A stretch of DNA of 64,000 bases, taken from Variovorax sp. RA8 (GTDB lineage: Bacteria; Pseudomonadota; Gammaproteobacteria; Burkholderiales; Burkholderiaceae_C). This document shows positions 1-8,534 of the stretch, in pieces. The stretch covers positions 3,410,001 to 3,474,000 of the forward strand of contig NZ_LR594662.1 in the NCBI RefSeq assembly GCF_901827175.1, written 5' to 3'. Positions within the stretch are counted from its first letter, which is position 1. Each line of letters opens with the position of its first letter. A model generated the notes under the pieces. The model had not been told where the DNA came from. It did no database searches and saw only the letters and a list, made by a program, of their open reading frames with translations. A program made the position numbers and the translations under genes.

Positions 1-343
1 GGATCTGGTCTTCGGCATGGTTGGCGATCCAGGCGATCTGGTCGGGATGCAGCCGCGGATTGACGGTGTGCAGCACGCGGCCGCTGCCGCTGACGCCGTA
101 GTACAGCTCCAGGTGGCGGTATCCATTCCAGGCCAGGGTCGCCACCCGGTCGCTGAAGAGCAGCTGTTCCTGGTCCAGCGCGTTGGCGACCTGGCGCGCA
201 CGGGAAGCGATCTGGCGCCAGCTGCTGCGGTGGATGTCGCCTTCGACCCGCCGCGAGACGATTTCCCCGTCGCCGTTGTGGCGTTCGGCGAACTCGATCA
301 GCGACGAGATCAGCAACGGTTGGTCCTGCATCAAACCCAGCAT
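1..343 (-). CDS. Long-chain fatty acyl-CoA ligase (AMP-binding family), N-terminal part only
   Basis: This gene runs off the left edge, so only about the first 114 residues are visible. The reverse strand opens with MLGLMQDQPLLISSLIEF and later carries DRVATLAWNGYRHLELYYG and VLHTVNPRLHPDQIAWI. Those blocks are typical of the N-terminal region of AMP-forming fatty acyl-CoA synthetases, which activate a fatty acid with ATP and load it on coenzyme A. The start at 343 is preceded by a strong ribosome site (GAAGGAG, about 6 bases away). The catalytic P-loop and AMP-binding motifs lie outside the window, so substrate range cannot be judged. An inner-membrane or cytosolic role in beta-oxidation is known for the family. 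Confidence 0.85.
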   Translation of the reverse strand, partial: MLGLMQDQPLLISSLIEFAERHNGDGEIVSRRVEGDIHRSSWRQIASRARQVANALDQEQLLFSDRVATLAWNGYRHLELYYGVSGSGRVLHTVNPRLHPDQIAWIANHAEDQI

Positions 344-521
344 CGGAAGGCTCCTTCAAACAACGAAACGTGAAACCGCGGGCCGCGACAACGGACCCGT
401 GCGGTACCAGCGATTCACGCAATCTTCGGGCGATCCGACAATGACAGAAACCCGCAGAACACCCCAGGGAAGTCCCCGGGACGCTGCTGCCGAGCCGGCG
501 CCATCCCGGCGCCCTGCGGCC

Positions 522-1823
522 CTACTCGTCCTGCGTCCACTCCACGCGGACCCCCAGGCTGCGCAGGTTCTCCACGAAGCGCGGATGGGCGCGCCGGATC
601 GGCGCCGCGTTGCGGATCTCCGAGCGTCCCTCGATGCTCGCCGCGACCATGAAGAGCGCGATCGCCACGCGGATGATGTAAGGGCTCTCGACCACGGCCG
701 GCGCCAGCGGCCCGCCGCCGAAGGTGATCAGCCGGTGCGGGTCGGACGAGAACACATGGGCGCCGAACTTCGAGAGCTCGCCGGTCCAGCCCAGCGCTCC
801 GTCGTAGACCTTGTTCCAGAACATCGCGTTGCCCTCGGCGCGCACGCCCAGCGCGATGAAGATCGGCAGCAGGTCCACCGGGAAGTAGGGCCACGGGGCG
901 GCCTCGACCTTGGTCAGAACGTTGGCCGTGAACGGGGCCTGCACCTTCAGCGGGCCACTGCGGTGGGCCTGGGACCAGCCGTCGCGGTGCTCGATCCGCA
1001 CGCCGAACTTGGCGAAGGTGCGGTCGATCAGCGGGAACTGCTCCGGCGCGGTGTTGCGCACCTGCACCTCCCCGCCGGTGATGGCGCCCAGCGCCAGGAA
1101 GGTCGTGATTTCGTGAAAGTCCTCGTTGAAGCGGAATTCGCCGCCGGCCAGCGGTGCGCCGCCATGCACGGTGAGCTTGGAGGTGCCGATGCCCTCGATG
1201 CGCGCACCCATCATCGCCATGAAGCGGCAGAACTCCTGCACGTGGGGCTCCGAGGCTGCGTTCGTCAGCGTGGAGGTGCCCGCGGCGGCGACGGCGCAGA
1301 GCACGAAGTTCTCGGTCGTGGTGACGGAGGCGTAGTCCAGCCAGTGGTCCACGGGCCGCATGCACTCGGCCAGGCGCACGAGCAGCGAGCCCTCGGTGCG
1401 TTCGACGCGGCCGCCGAAGTGGCGGAAGACCTCGACGTGCGGATCGATCTCGCGCACCCCCAGGGTGCAGCCCTTGACGTTGTCCTCCAGCCGCGCCACG
1501 CCGAAGCGGGCGAGCAGCGGCGGCACCAGCATGATCGAGGAACGCATTTCCTCCGGCAGCCGATGGCGCGCGGCGTCGAAGGCGGTGTCGCGGTGGTGCA
1601 GGTCCAGGGTGCCTGCCTCGCGGTCGAGCCGAACGTCGCTGCCCAGGGCCCCGAAGATCTCGAGGATCTTGCGCACGTCGGTGATGTCGGGCACGCCGTG
1701 CAGGCGCAGGGGCTCGCGGGTGAGCAAGGTGGCGCAGAGCACGGGCAGCACCGCGTTCTTGTTGGCCGAAGGGCTGATCCGGCCGCGCAGGGGCGTGCCG
1801 CCGTGGACGATGAGACTGGACAT
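522..1823 (-). CDS. murA: MurA-family UDP-N-acetylglucosamine enolpyruvyltransferase (divergent)
   Basis: The 433-residue protein matches the EPSP/MurA fold family, which transfers enolpyruvate from PEP to UDP-GlcNAc in the first committed step of peptidoglycan synthesis. The substrate-binding pair K22-N23 is present (SPSANKNAVLP). The catalytic cysteine is C119 in KGCTLG, at the place of E. coli Cys115. The catalytic aspartate is in WPYFPVDLLP. The usual SGAKNA and GCxIGxRPVD motifs are altered, and the C-terminal HIDRGYE-like segment is replaced by IRRAHPRF. It also does not sit in a murA-hisG cluster. It may therefore be a second MurA-like enzyme rather than the main one. The start at 1823 lacks an obvious ribosome site; a longer in-frame extension upstream reads as non-family sequence. 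It is divergent from selO. Confidence 0.8.
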   Translation of the reverse strand: MSSLIVHGGTPLRGRISPSANKNAVLPVLCATLLTREPLRLHGVPDITDVRKILEIFGALGSDVRLDREAGTLDLHHRDTAFDAARHRLPEEMRSSIMLVPPLLARFGVARLEDNVKGCTLGVREIDPHVEVFRHFGGRVERTEGSLLVRLAECMRPVDHWLDYASVTTTENFVLCAVAAAGTSTLTNAASEPHVQEFCRFMAMMGARIEGIGTSKLTVHGGAPLAGGEFRFNEDFHEITTFLALGAITGGEVQVRNTAPEQFPLIDRTFAKFGVRIEHRDGWSQAHRSGPLKVQAPFTANVLTKVEAAPWPYFPVDLLPIFIALGVRAEGNAMFWNKVYDGALGWTGELSKFGAHVFSSDPHRLITFGGGPLAPAVVESPYIIRVAIALFMVAASIEGRSEIRNAAPIRRAHPRFVENLRSLGVRVEWTQDE

Positions 1824-1997
1824 GGGAGGGGGAAGACCTGGATGTGGGGGCGCGAGGGAGCGCACGCCGAACTCTACCGGCTCGCGCCGGGGAAACCGAG
1901 GCGCAGCGCCTTGCTTGAACAAATGGAAACAGAAAGCCTGTAGAGAGCCGATGGCCCCCGCGGCCCGGGGTTTAGGTGGGTACGGGACAATCCCCCC

Positions 1998-3488
1998 ATG
2001 AGCATCCTTGCAGACGAAGCGGAAGTGGTCGATCTCGGACTGGACTGGACCGCCGGCTTCTCCACCCTGGGCCCCGCCTTCTTCACCGAGCTCCGCCCAT
2101 CCCCGCTGCCCGAGCCCTATTGGGTCGGCCGCAGCCATGCGTTGGCGCGCGAGATCGGACTGGAGGAGGCCGGCCTGCATTCGGAAGACGGCGTGGCAGC
2201 CTTCACCGGCAATGTGCCGGTCGCCGGCACCCGCCCGCTGGCCAGCGTCTACAGCGGCCACCAGTTCGGGGTCTGGGCCGGCCAGCTGGGCGACGGCCGG
2301 GCCATCCTGCTGGGCGAGACCGCGAGCGGCTGGGAGCTGCAACTCAAGGGCGCGGGCCGCACGCCCTATTCGCGCATGGGCGACGGCCGCGCGGTGCTGC
2401 GCTCCAGCATCCGCGAGTTCCTCTGCAGCGAAGCCATGCATGCCCTCGGCATCCCCACCACGCGCGCGCTGTGCGTGACGGGCTCCGACGCGCCGGTGGT
2501 GCGCGAGGAAATCGAGACGGCCGCCGTGGTGACGCGCGCTGCGCCCAGCTTCATCCGCTTCGGCCACTTCGAGCATTTCGCCGCCGCCAACCGCGTCGAC
2601 GAGCTGCGCGCCCTGGCCGACTTCGTGATCGACCGCTTCTACCCGGCCTGCCGCCATGACGCACGCTTCCAGCGCTTCGGCGGCAACGCCTACGCGGCCT
2701 TCCTCGAGGCGGTGAGCGAGCGCACCGCTACGCTGCTGGCGCAGTGGCAGGCCGTCGGCTTCTGCCACGGCGTGATGAACACCGACAACATGAGCATCCT
2801 CGGGCTCACCATCGACTACGGACCCTTCCAGTTCCTCGACGGCTTCGACCCCCGCCACATCTGCAACCACAGCGACACGGGCGGGCGCTACGCCTACAAC
2901 CAGCAGCCCAACGTCGCCTACTGGAACCTGTTCTGCCTGGCCCAGGCGCTGCTGCCGCTGATCGGCGACCAGGAGGTGGCGGTGGCTGCGCTGGAGTCGT
3001 ACAAGACGGTGTTCCCGCAGGCCTACGAGGCGCGCATGCGCGCCAAGCTGGGCCTGCCGGAGGCCGCGGCGGAAGACCGCGCGCTCGTCGAAGGCGTGCT
3101 CAAGCTGCTGGCGCAGGAGAAGGTGGACTACACGATCTTCTGGCGCCGCCTCGCCGACCACAAGGCCGGTGGCGACGTGGCCTCGGTGCGCGACCTGTTC
3201 CTCGACCGGGCGGGCATCGACGGCTGGCTGCAGTCCTTCGCGCAGCGCCACGCGCAGGTCCCGGCCGCCCGGGCGGCACAATCGATGCGCGGCGCCAATC
3301 CGAAATTCGTGCTGCGGAACCATCTGGGCCAGCAAGCCATCGAATCGGCGCAGCGCAAGGACTTCTCGGGCGTGGCCACCTTGCTGAAGCTGCTCGAAAC
3401 CCCATTTGAAGACCACGCCGGCCACGAGGCCTATGCCGGCTTCCCGCCCGACTGGGCTTCCACGATCGAAATCAGCTGCTCATCATGA
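1998..3488 (+). CDS. selO: SelO family protein AMPylator (YdiU/UPF0061)
   Basis: The 496-residue product is a full-length SelO pseudokinase, a family known to transfer AMP from ATP to Ser/Thr/Tyr of other proteins, linked to redox stress. Hallmarks seen: the nucleotide-binding stretch [16 protein letters not shown] (about residues 88-103), [22 protein letters not shown], and the catalytic [20 protein letters not shown] segment. The protein ends EISCSS: a Cys occupies the place of the selenocysteine found near the C-terminus of eukaryotic SelO. The start is chosen at the ATG 6 bases after GACAAT, which looks like a -10 element for a leaderless or very short-leader transcript. The stop overlaps the msrB start by 4 bases (ATGA), so the two are co-translated. 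Both are redox-related, which supports a shared role. Confidence 0.96.
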   Translation: MSILADEAEVVDLGLDWTAGFSTLGPAFFTELRPSPLPEPYWVGRSHALAREIGLEEAGLHSEDGVAAFTGNVPVAGTRPLASVYSGHQFGVWAGQLGDGRAILLGETASGWELQLKGAGRTPYSRMGDGRAVLRSSIREFLCSEAMHALGIPTTRALCVTGSDAPVVREEIETAAVVTRAAPSFIRFGHFEHFAAANRVDELRALADFVIDRFYPACRHDARFQRFGGNAYAAFLEAVSERTATLLAQWQAVGFCHGVMNTDNMSILGLTIDYGPFQFLDGFDPRHICNHSDTGGRYAYNQQPNVAYWNLFCLAQALLPLIGDQEVAVAALESYKTVFPQAYEARMRAKLGLPEAAAEDRALVEGVLKLLAQEKVDYTIFWRRLADHKAGGDVASVRDLFLDRAGIDGWLQSFAQRHAQVPAARAAQSMRGANPKFVLRNHLGQQAIESAQRKDFSGVATLLKLLETPFEDHAGHEAYAGFPPDWASTIEISCSS

Positions 3489-3895
3489 CTGCACCCGTCC
3501 AGAAAACCGACGCCGAATGGAAAGCCTTCCTGGCCGAGAAAGGCGCCGAGCCCGGCGCCTTCGAGGTCACGCGGCATGCCGCCACCGAACGCCCCTTCAC
3601 CGGCAAGTACGAGGCGCATTGGGATGACGGCACCTACCACTGCATCTGCTGCGGCGCCAAGCTGTTCGAATCCGCCACCAAGTTCGATGCGGGCTGCGGC
3701 TGGCCCAGCTTCTCGCAGGAGGCGGTGCCCGGCGCCATCAAGAACGTGGTCGACCGCTCGCACGGCATGGTGCGCACCGAGAACGTCTGCGCCAACTGCG
3801 GCGCCCACCTGGGCCATGTGTTCCCGGACGGCCCGACCGATACCGGCCTGCGCTACTGCATGAACTCCGCCTCGCTCGATTTCCAGAAGCGCTGA
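3485..3895 (+). CDS. msrB: Peptide-methionine (R)-S-oxide reductase
   Basis: This 136-residue cytosolic enzyme repairs methionine-R-sulfoxide in proteins. Two zinc-binding CxxC pairs are visible (CICC and CANC). The catalytic cysteine lies in RYCMNSASL, and the family signatures [10 protein letters not shown] and GHVFPDGP precede it. Length is normal for a single-domain MsrB. The start overlaps the selO stop (ATGA), and yciB begins 2 bases after its stop, so the three genes form one operon. Confidence 0.97.
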   Translation: MTAPVQKTDAEWKAFLAEKGAEPGAFEVTRHAATERPFTGKYEAHWDDGTYHCICCGAKLFESATKFDAGCGWPSFSQEAVPGAIKNVVDRSHGMVRTENVCANCGAHLGHVFPDGPTDTGLRYCMNSASLDFQKR

Positions 3896-3897
3896 AC

Positions 3898-4437
3898 ATG
3901 AAGGTCCTGCTCGACTTCTTCCCGATCCTGCTGTTCTTTGGCGCCTTCAAGCTCTACGACATCTACACCGCCACCGGCGTGCTGATGGCGGCGACCGTGC
4001 TGCAGATGGGCATCGTCTGGTTCACCGAGCGCCGGCTGGCGCCGATGCAGAAGGCCACGCTGGTGCTGATCCTGCTCTTCGGCTCGCTCACGCTGCTCCT
4101 GCACGACGACCGCTTCATCAAGTGGAAGCCGACCGTGCTCTACGGTGCCATGGCCGTGGCGCTGGCCGTCGCGCTGTGGGTCTTCAAGAAGAACTTCCTC
4201 AAGATGCTGCTGGGCGCGCAGCTCGACCTGCCGGTGCAGGTCTGGGGCCGCCTCAATGTCGCCTGGATCGCCTACTGCGTGTTCATGGCCGTGATCAACG
4301 CCTACGTGGCGGCCTACTTCAGCACCGACGCCTGGGTGAACTTCAAGCTCTGGGGCTATGCATTCCCGATCGTGTTCCTGGTGGCGCAGGGGCTGTACAT
4401 TTCGCCGCACCTGAAATCGGACAAGCCTGCGGCATGA
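3898..4437 (+). CDS. yciB: Inner-membrane septation protein A (YciB/IspZ)
   Basis: The 179-residue protein is made of five or six hydrophobic segments and begins [19 protein letters not shown], the classic YciB opening. Other family blocks include [22 protein letters not shown] and a conserved WGRLNVAWI. YciB is an inner-membrane protein that interacts with elongasome and divisome proteins and affects envelope integrity. It starts 2 bases after msrB and its stop overlaps the bolA start by 4 bases. The yciB-bolA-peptidyl-prolyl isomerase order is common in betaproteobacteria. Confidence 0.95.
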   Translation: MKVLLDFFPILLFFGAFKLYDIYTATGVLMAATVLQMGIVWFTERRLAPMQKATLVLILLFGSLTLLLHDDRFIKWKPTVLYGAMAVALAVALWVFKKNFLKMLLGAQLDLPVQVWGRLNVAWIAYCVFMAVINAYVAAYFSTDAWVNFKLWGYAFPIVFLVAQGLYISPHLKSDKPAA

Positions 4438-4697
4438 GCCTTCCTACCGCCAGCGACCTGGAAGCGCGCCTTCGGGCCACCCTGCAGCCGACCGTGCTCG
4501 AAGTGATCGACGAAAGCGCCGCACATGCCGGCCACGCGGGCGCCAACGCCGAGGGCTACGGAACCCATTTCCGGGTGCGGATTGCCTCTCCTCTCTTCGA
4601 GGGAAAGCCGCGCGTGGCGCGCCATCGGCTTGTGTATGATGCGCTGCAACTTTTCATCGCACAGGGCCTTCACGCCATCGCCATCGAGACGCTTTGA
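4434..4697 (+). CDS. bolA: BolA family protein
   Basis: The 87-residue product has the BolA fold signature: an N-terminal helix ([20 protein letters not shown]), a loop, then [26 protein letters not shown] and HAIAIETL. The conserved histidine of the RHRLVYDAL stretch is the usual iron-sulfur ligand when BolA pairs with a monothiol glutaredoxin. BolA proteins act as regulators of morphology and in iron-sulfur trafficking. The start overlaps the yciB stop (ATGA), fixing the reading frame; a longer upstream in-frame extension is only a shadow of yciB. Confidence 0.92.
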   Translation: MSLPTASDLEARLRATLQPTVLEVIDESAAHAGHAGANAEGYGTHFRVRIASPLFEGKPRVARHRLVYDALQLFIAQGLHAIAIETL

Positions 4698-4746
4698 AGC
4701 GCTTTGTTTCCCGCCCTCCCGGGCGGCAAAAGTACCCTCCCCCTCT

Positions 4747-5526
4747 ATGAAGAAACATCTCCTGCAGGCCGCAGCCGCCGCCGCTCTTCTGGCTGCCCTT
4801 CCCGCGTTCGCGCAGAACGCGGCCATCGTCAATGGCAAGCCGGTGCCCAAGGCGCGCATGGACGTGCTGGCCCAACAGCTGGCGGCAGCCGGCCGCCCGG
4901 TCACACCCGAGATGCAGGGCCAGTTGCGCGAAGAAGTGGTCGCCCGCGAGATCTTCATGCAGGAAGCCCAGAAGCAGGGCCTGGACAGTACCGACGACTA
5001 CAAGAACCAGCTCGAACTCGCGCGCCAGGCCATCCTGATCCGCCAGCTGTTCGAGGGCTACCGCAAGGCGAATGCGGTGTCCGATGCCGAGGCGCAGGCC
5101 GAGTACGACAAGTTCGTCGCGGCCAACGGCGGCAAGGAGTACAAGGCCCGCCACATCCTGGTCGAGAAGGAAGACCAGGCCCAGAAGATCCTGGCCGACC
5201 TCAAGAAGGGCGCCAAGTTCGAGGACCTCGCCAAGAAGCAGAGCAAGGACCCGGGCTCCGGCGCCAACGGCGGAGACCTCGACTGGGCCGCACCCGCCAG
5301 CTTCGTGCCCGAGTTCTCGGAGGCGATGATCAAGCTCAAGAAGGGCGAGACGACCCCCGCGCCCGTCAAGTCGCAGTTCGGCTACCACATCATCCGCGTC
5401 GACGACGTCCGCCAGGCCCAGCTGCCCAAGCTGGAAGAGGTCAAGCCGCAGATCGTGCAGCAGCTGCAGCAGCAGCGCTTGCAGAAGTACCAGGAAGAGC
5501 TGCGGGCGAAGGCCAAAGTCGAATAA
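4747..5526 (+). CDS. Periplasmic peptidyl-prolyl cis-trans isomerase, parvulin/PpiC type
   Basis: The 259-residue preprotein begins with a signal peptide ending in PAFAQ (residues 1 to about 21), so it is exported. A SurA-like helical N-terminal part is followed by a rotamase domain from about residue 135, starting YKARHILVEKEDQAQKIL and including GGDLDW, VPEFSEAM and FGYHIIRVDD. It should assist folding of outer-membrane or periplasmic proteins by isomerising prolyl bonds. It lies 49 bases after bolA and is followed within 20 bases by a strong terminator, so it closes the selO-bolA operon. It resembles the housekeeping PpiC paralogue common in Burkholderiales rather than SurA itself, which is longer. 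Confidence 0.93.
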   Translation: MKKHLLQAAAAAALLAALPAFAQNAAIVNGKPVPKARMDVLAQQLAAAGRPVTPEMQGQLREEVVAREIFMQEAQKQGLDSTDDYKNQLELARQAILIRQLFEGYRKANAVSDAEAQAEYDKFVAANGGKEYKARHILVEKEDQAQKILADLKKGAKFEDLAKKQSKDPGSGANGGDLDWAAPASFVPEFSEAMIKLKKGETTPAPVKSQFGYHIIRVDDVRQAQLPKLEEVKPQIVQQLQQQRLQKYQEELRAKAKVE

Positions 5527-5541
5527 AACCTACGCCTCAAC

Positions 5542-5571
5542 AAAAAGCGGCCCTTGCGGGCCGCTTTTTTG
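5542..5571 (+). terminator. Rho-independent terminator of the selO-ppiC operon
   Basis: AAAAGCGGCCC and GGGCCGCTTTT form a GC-rich hairpin with a TTGC-type loop and a run of T, 16 bases after the isomerase stop. The A-run on the other side makes it usable in both directions, so it can also end transcription of the convergent leucine-rich gene that stops at 5579. Confidence 0.9.
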
Positions 5572-5578
5572 CGCGTAA

Positions 5579-7567
5579 TTAATTTTTAGGCGGATTGGGG
5601 TCCAGTTGGGGTTTCAGTCCCTTTTCCGCCAGCTTGGTGAATATTGCGTTCGCCGCATTGAGTGTCAAAATATCTGCAGGTTTAAAAGACCCACCATTGA
5701 CCGCCTCCGTCCCCAGTTCTTTCGGCAATCCCATGAGCCCGAAGTATTCCTGGGCCTTGGCATGCAGCGAGGGGTTGATTTGCAGATAGCTTTGCCAGCC
5801 GTCGATCGCCGGCAAATAGCTTTCCAGTCGTATATTCTCTACTGGGTTATTTTGAGTCGCTTGGATGAATTCTGTTTTATCTTTTTCGCCGGAAAAAAGC
5901 GAGAAATTCGATTGAACCACAATATTCAAACCAGGTCTCAACTTAATTGAATTTTTGATGGCTTCCAAGAGCAAAAATTCTTGCGGCTCGTCGTCTGAAA
6001 TACTGCAGCAAATGTGCAGTTCGTTCAAAAAATCCATTTTCTCTTCTTTCTCCATGAACGAAGCAAGCAAATCGGCAGCCACACTCGGCGTGATCAAGTC
6101 AAGTGAAAGAGAACTCGGCTGCATCATTTTGAGCAATACCTTGATAAATGAATTTTTCTCGCCTGCTCCTCGAAGAATGACAGAATCTGCATTGACCAAA
6201 TAACCCGATAAATCCAACCCCATGTCGGTTTCCGAAAAATCCAGATCAAAATATTCCTCGAAAGTCAGAGAGAGTTTTTTGACATCTTTCAAATTTGCAA
6301 CGGAATTGATGATCAAGCTCGCGCTATCTACGCTGAGATCTTTGCTTAGCCTCAAATCCAATTTTGAGAAGGCATCGCCGCAATATTCCATTATTTCATT
6401 AAATTGCTCGACGTTTTGTTCGGTCAAACGGATTTCAAGAGTGCAAGGGATTGTGCAGCCGATAATCAAATTCATTTGATCTTGGGAAGGTATTGCATTT
6501 CGGAAAGTCCAGGAACAGTCTGGTGCCAGCACGCCAATGGCCCGGAGAAGATTGCAATCATCAGAATCCAGAGCCACATGCACGAGCACATCGATAAACT
6601 GGTTTTTTATGAAGCGACCAGTTTCCGGGCAGCTTGTCATTTCAAGAAATTCCTGCAAAGCCTGAGAGGAGAATTTTTCCACCGCAGCCTGTTGACGTTT
6701 ATATGCAGCATTCGTTCCCTCCATTTCAGCACTGAAATCAAGCCATGCTGCTTGCGCTTCGGTTTTCGATCTTGTAGGTCCCAAGGGAAGAGTTTGAGCT
6801 TTGTATCGATCTTGCCTTGCAAACGCTCGTAAATCATTAGCGCTATTTTCCAGGTATTGAATAGCGTTTTGATGCATTACATAATGTGTTTCTGGTGCTG
6901 CATCGTCATCGCCGCCACTCTCAGAAAGATCGTCAACATGATCAGAGAGATCGTCAACATGACTCAAAATCAACGAGCGTGCAGTTGTGGATAAAATCAG
7001 GCAAACTCTGGAGCTTGCCAAAGCCCAACTGATATGCTTGGAAATGGGCCCAGTGAGATTTCCATCCACTTTGACTTCCAGCTTTTTCAGATCGGAAAGA
7101 GCATCGACAGCTTGAAGCAAGTCATGGAGCAACTTCAGATCAATATCGGAGGAAATGTCCAGATGCAGCCCTTCGATTTTCACTGGATTCTGCAGGAATT
7201 CAATGATTTCAACCGCGTTAGCCGAATTTATGCTGCCAGGGTGAAATTCGATAGAAAGTTCTGACTTGATTGCCAATTCCAGTATATCATGCGAATACAC
7301 GGAAGACACGCAGATCGGTCCCTGAAAACCATCGCTGGCCAGTTGCCTCAGCAGATTTACTTCGCCTTTTTCGACCGCCCAATTCTGCACGGCGAGAAGA
7401 TTGCAGGACTCCTGTCCGTCAAAGTAGTCGCGTACAGGCTGAGGCGAGCCTTTCAGGGATGCGGGCGTTAAAGGTTTGTTTAAGGCGGCCTGCCGATTCA
7501 GCGCTCGTGAATGATTGCTCTGCAAAACGATCGGTGCTGCACCAGCAGTGGCATTGCGAAGATTCAT
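5579..7567 (-). CDS. Leucine-rich, internally duplicated protein; candidate secreted effector
   Basis: I do not recognise a named family. The 662-residue protein is AT-richer than its neighbours and starts with a Ser/Ala/Pro/Asn-rich, low-charge segment (residues 1-50) and no signal peptide, as seen in many type III effectors. It has two related halves, about residues 55-185 and 325-470. Each has NLLR followed by repeating short leucine strands and helices (for example LKKLEVKVDG in the first and VKKLSLTFEE in the second), like a degenerate leucine-rich-repeat solenoid. An acidic linker (about 200-225) holds a duplicated HVDDLSD. The start at 7567 is chosen over an upstream in-frame ATG because AAAGGTG lies 7 bases before it and the extra 49 residues look unlike the rest. 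It is flanked by operon ends, consistent with insertion. Confidence 0.75.
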   Translation of the reverse strand: MNLRNATAGAAPIVLQSNHSRALNRQAALNKPLTPASLKGSPQPVRDYFDGQESCNLLAVQNWAVEKGEVNLLRQLASDGFQGPICVSSVYSHDILELAIKSELSIEFHPGSINSANAVEIIEFLQNPVKIEGLHLDISSDIDLKLLHDLLQAVDALSDLKKLEVKVDGNLTGPISKHISWALASSRVCLILSTTARSLILSHVDDLSDHVDDLSESGGDDDAAPETHYVMHQNAIQYLENSANDLRAFARQDRYKAQTLPLGPTRSKTEAQAAWLDFSAEMEGTNAAYKRQQAAVEKFSSQALQEFLEMTSCPETGRFIKNQFIDVLVHVALDSDDCNLLRAIGVLAPDCSWTFRNAIPSQDQMNLIIGCTIPCTLEIRLTEQNVEQFNEIMEYCGDAFSKLDLRLSKDLSVDSASLIINSVANLKDVKKLSLTFEEYFDLDFSETDMGLDLSGYLVNADSVILRGAGEKNSFIKVLLKMMQPSSLSLDLITPSVAADLLASFMEKEEKMDFLNELHICCSISDDEPQEFLLLEAIKNSIKLRPGLNIVVQSNFSLFSGEKDKTEFIQATQNNPVENIRLESYLPAIDGWQSYLQINPSLHAKAQEYFGLMGLPKELGTEAVNGGSFKPADILTLNAANAIFTKLAEKGLKPQLDPNPPKN
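6927..6968. repeat. 21-base tandem repeat, two copies
   Basis: Two head-to-tail copies beginning AGATCGTCAACATG lie inside the leucine-rich gene and encode the duplicated HVDDLSD in the acidic linker. The repeat keeps the frame, so copy-number change would lengthen or shorten the linker by seven residues. Confidence 0.8.
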
Positions 7568-7843
7568 AAAAACACCTTTAAAAACGTCGAAATGATTGTT
7601 GAAAAGAGAGCACTTACGGTAGGCGGATAATAATGACAGAGTGGCACAGAAAATCTGAAAAATAGAACTGTCGAATACAGATTTCGCGACGTCCAACGAG
7701 ATTTTTCGAGCCACACCGCCACGCTCTTTCGGCCACAGAGGCTGCTCAATTCGCCATGCTCTGTCTGTTTAGCGTGCAACAAATCCAGGTTTGCATACCA
7801 ATGCTTGATGACGGGCCGCACGCCCGACTGCAGACGTACAAAA

Positions 7844-7876
7844 CAAAAACGCGGCCACAGTGGCCGCGTTTTTTTG
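7844..7876 (-). terminator. Rho-independent terminator after vapC
   Basis: AAAAACGCGGCCA and TGGCCGCGTTTTT pair around a three-base loop. It begins 19 bases beyond the vapC stop on the minus strand. The upstream region of the leucine-rich gene lies on its far side, so it insulates that promoter from vapC transcription. Between 7568 and 7843 I see no gene; it must hold the promoter of the leucine-rich gene, but I could not fix one. Confidence 0.85.
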
Positions 7877-7895
7877 TTTGCCTATCGCCCCTGCC

Positions 7896-8285
7896 TCAGC
7901 AGCACCGAAGACCCAGATGCTTCTCGAAGGCGTCGAAGTCCCTGTCGTCGTGCAACAGGGTGCCATCGTTCTCGATGCACCACGTTGCAATCAGGGTGTC
8001 GATGGTCTTGCGGACCGTGAAGCCGAGCGCACGCAAGCGACGCTGGTTCCCCGCAGCATCGATCGCAAACGCCTCGCCACGGAGCGTCACGACCTCCAGC
8101 GCCGTCAGCAGCTTTCGGGCCTCGGTGAAGTCGCGTTCGCTGCTGAAGCCCTGCAGTACTTCCGCCAAGATCAGGTCGCCGATGGCGACGGGCTCCGTCT
8201 GGAGCAGTTGGTCCAGTCGATCGGCCGAGACCGAATCCGTGCCCCTGAAATAGTCGATCCAGACGCTGGAATCGACCAGGATCAC
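7896..8285 (-). CDS. vapC: VapC-type PIN-domain ribonuclease toxin
   Basis: The 129-residue product is a complete PIN domain. The acidic metal-binding residues are all present: D5 (LVDSSVWIDY), E42 (LILAEVLQGF), D96 (KTIDTLIAT) and D114/D116 (LLHDDRDFD). VapC toxins are magnesium-dependent endoribonucleases, commonly cutting initiator tRNA or rRNA, and are held in check by their VapB partner. The start is a GTG at 8285 that overlaps the vapB stop (GTGA), the usual translationally coupled arrangement. The toxin seems intact although the antitoxin reading frame is disrupted. A terminator follows. Confidence 0.93.
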   Translation of the reverse strand: MILVDSSVWIDYFRGTDSVSADRLDQLLQTEPVAIGDLILAEVLQGFSSERDFTEARKLLTALEVVTLRGEAFAIDAAGNQRRLRALGFTVRKTIDTLIATWCIENDGTLLHDDRDFDAFEKHLGLRCC

Positions 8286-8475
8286 TTGTCGGTCCGCATC
8301 TCGGCCAAGTCACCCTGGCAGTTGCGCTTGCAGCGCAAGCGCCGAAGCGCTTCCTGCTGCCGCAGCCGAAGCAAGGTGCGCAAGCCCAGCTCCACGACCT
8401 CACGTTTGGTCCCCAGACCCGTGGGCGCAAGGTGTCGTTCATGAGCCTGTCGTCGATGACGATGTTTGTTCGCGT
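8282..8475 (-). pseudogene. vapB: VapB antitoxin, frameshifted and lacking a normal start
   Basis: Two pieces of a VapB antitoxin are readable in different frames. The DNA-binding N-terminal part reads RTNIVIDDRLMNDTLR from 8472, and the C-terminal part reads TGLGTKREVVELGLRTLLRL down to the stop at 8282. The two would join as one 64-residue VapB if a single base were added near 8420-8428 (CGCCCACG in place of CGCGCCACG). The position where the family's ATG should be is ACG (8475-8473), with no in-frame ATG, GTG or TTG close by. So the gene looks inactivated, unless the window carries sequencing errors or uses an unusual start plus frameshifting. Confidence 0.8.
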
Positions 8476-8478
8476 GAT

Positions 8479-8504
8479 GTGTATGAGTTCACCAATCCAT
8501 ACAC
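8479..8504. promoter_or_regulatory. Inverted repeat, likely VapBC operator
   Basis: A perfect 7-base inverted repeat, GTGTATG-N12-CATACAC, ends 4 bases before the expected vapB start. VapBC complexes normally repress their own promoter through such palindromes. It is preserved although the antitoxin reading frame is not. Confidence 0.6.
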
Positions 8505-8534
8505 GTGATAGCGTCACCGAACGAGCGCAAGCGC

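Noticed and set aside
1998-3488. Selenocysteine codon in selO
   Set aside because: The C-terminal residue is an ordinary Cys codon and the only in-frame TGA is the true stop.
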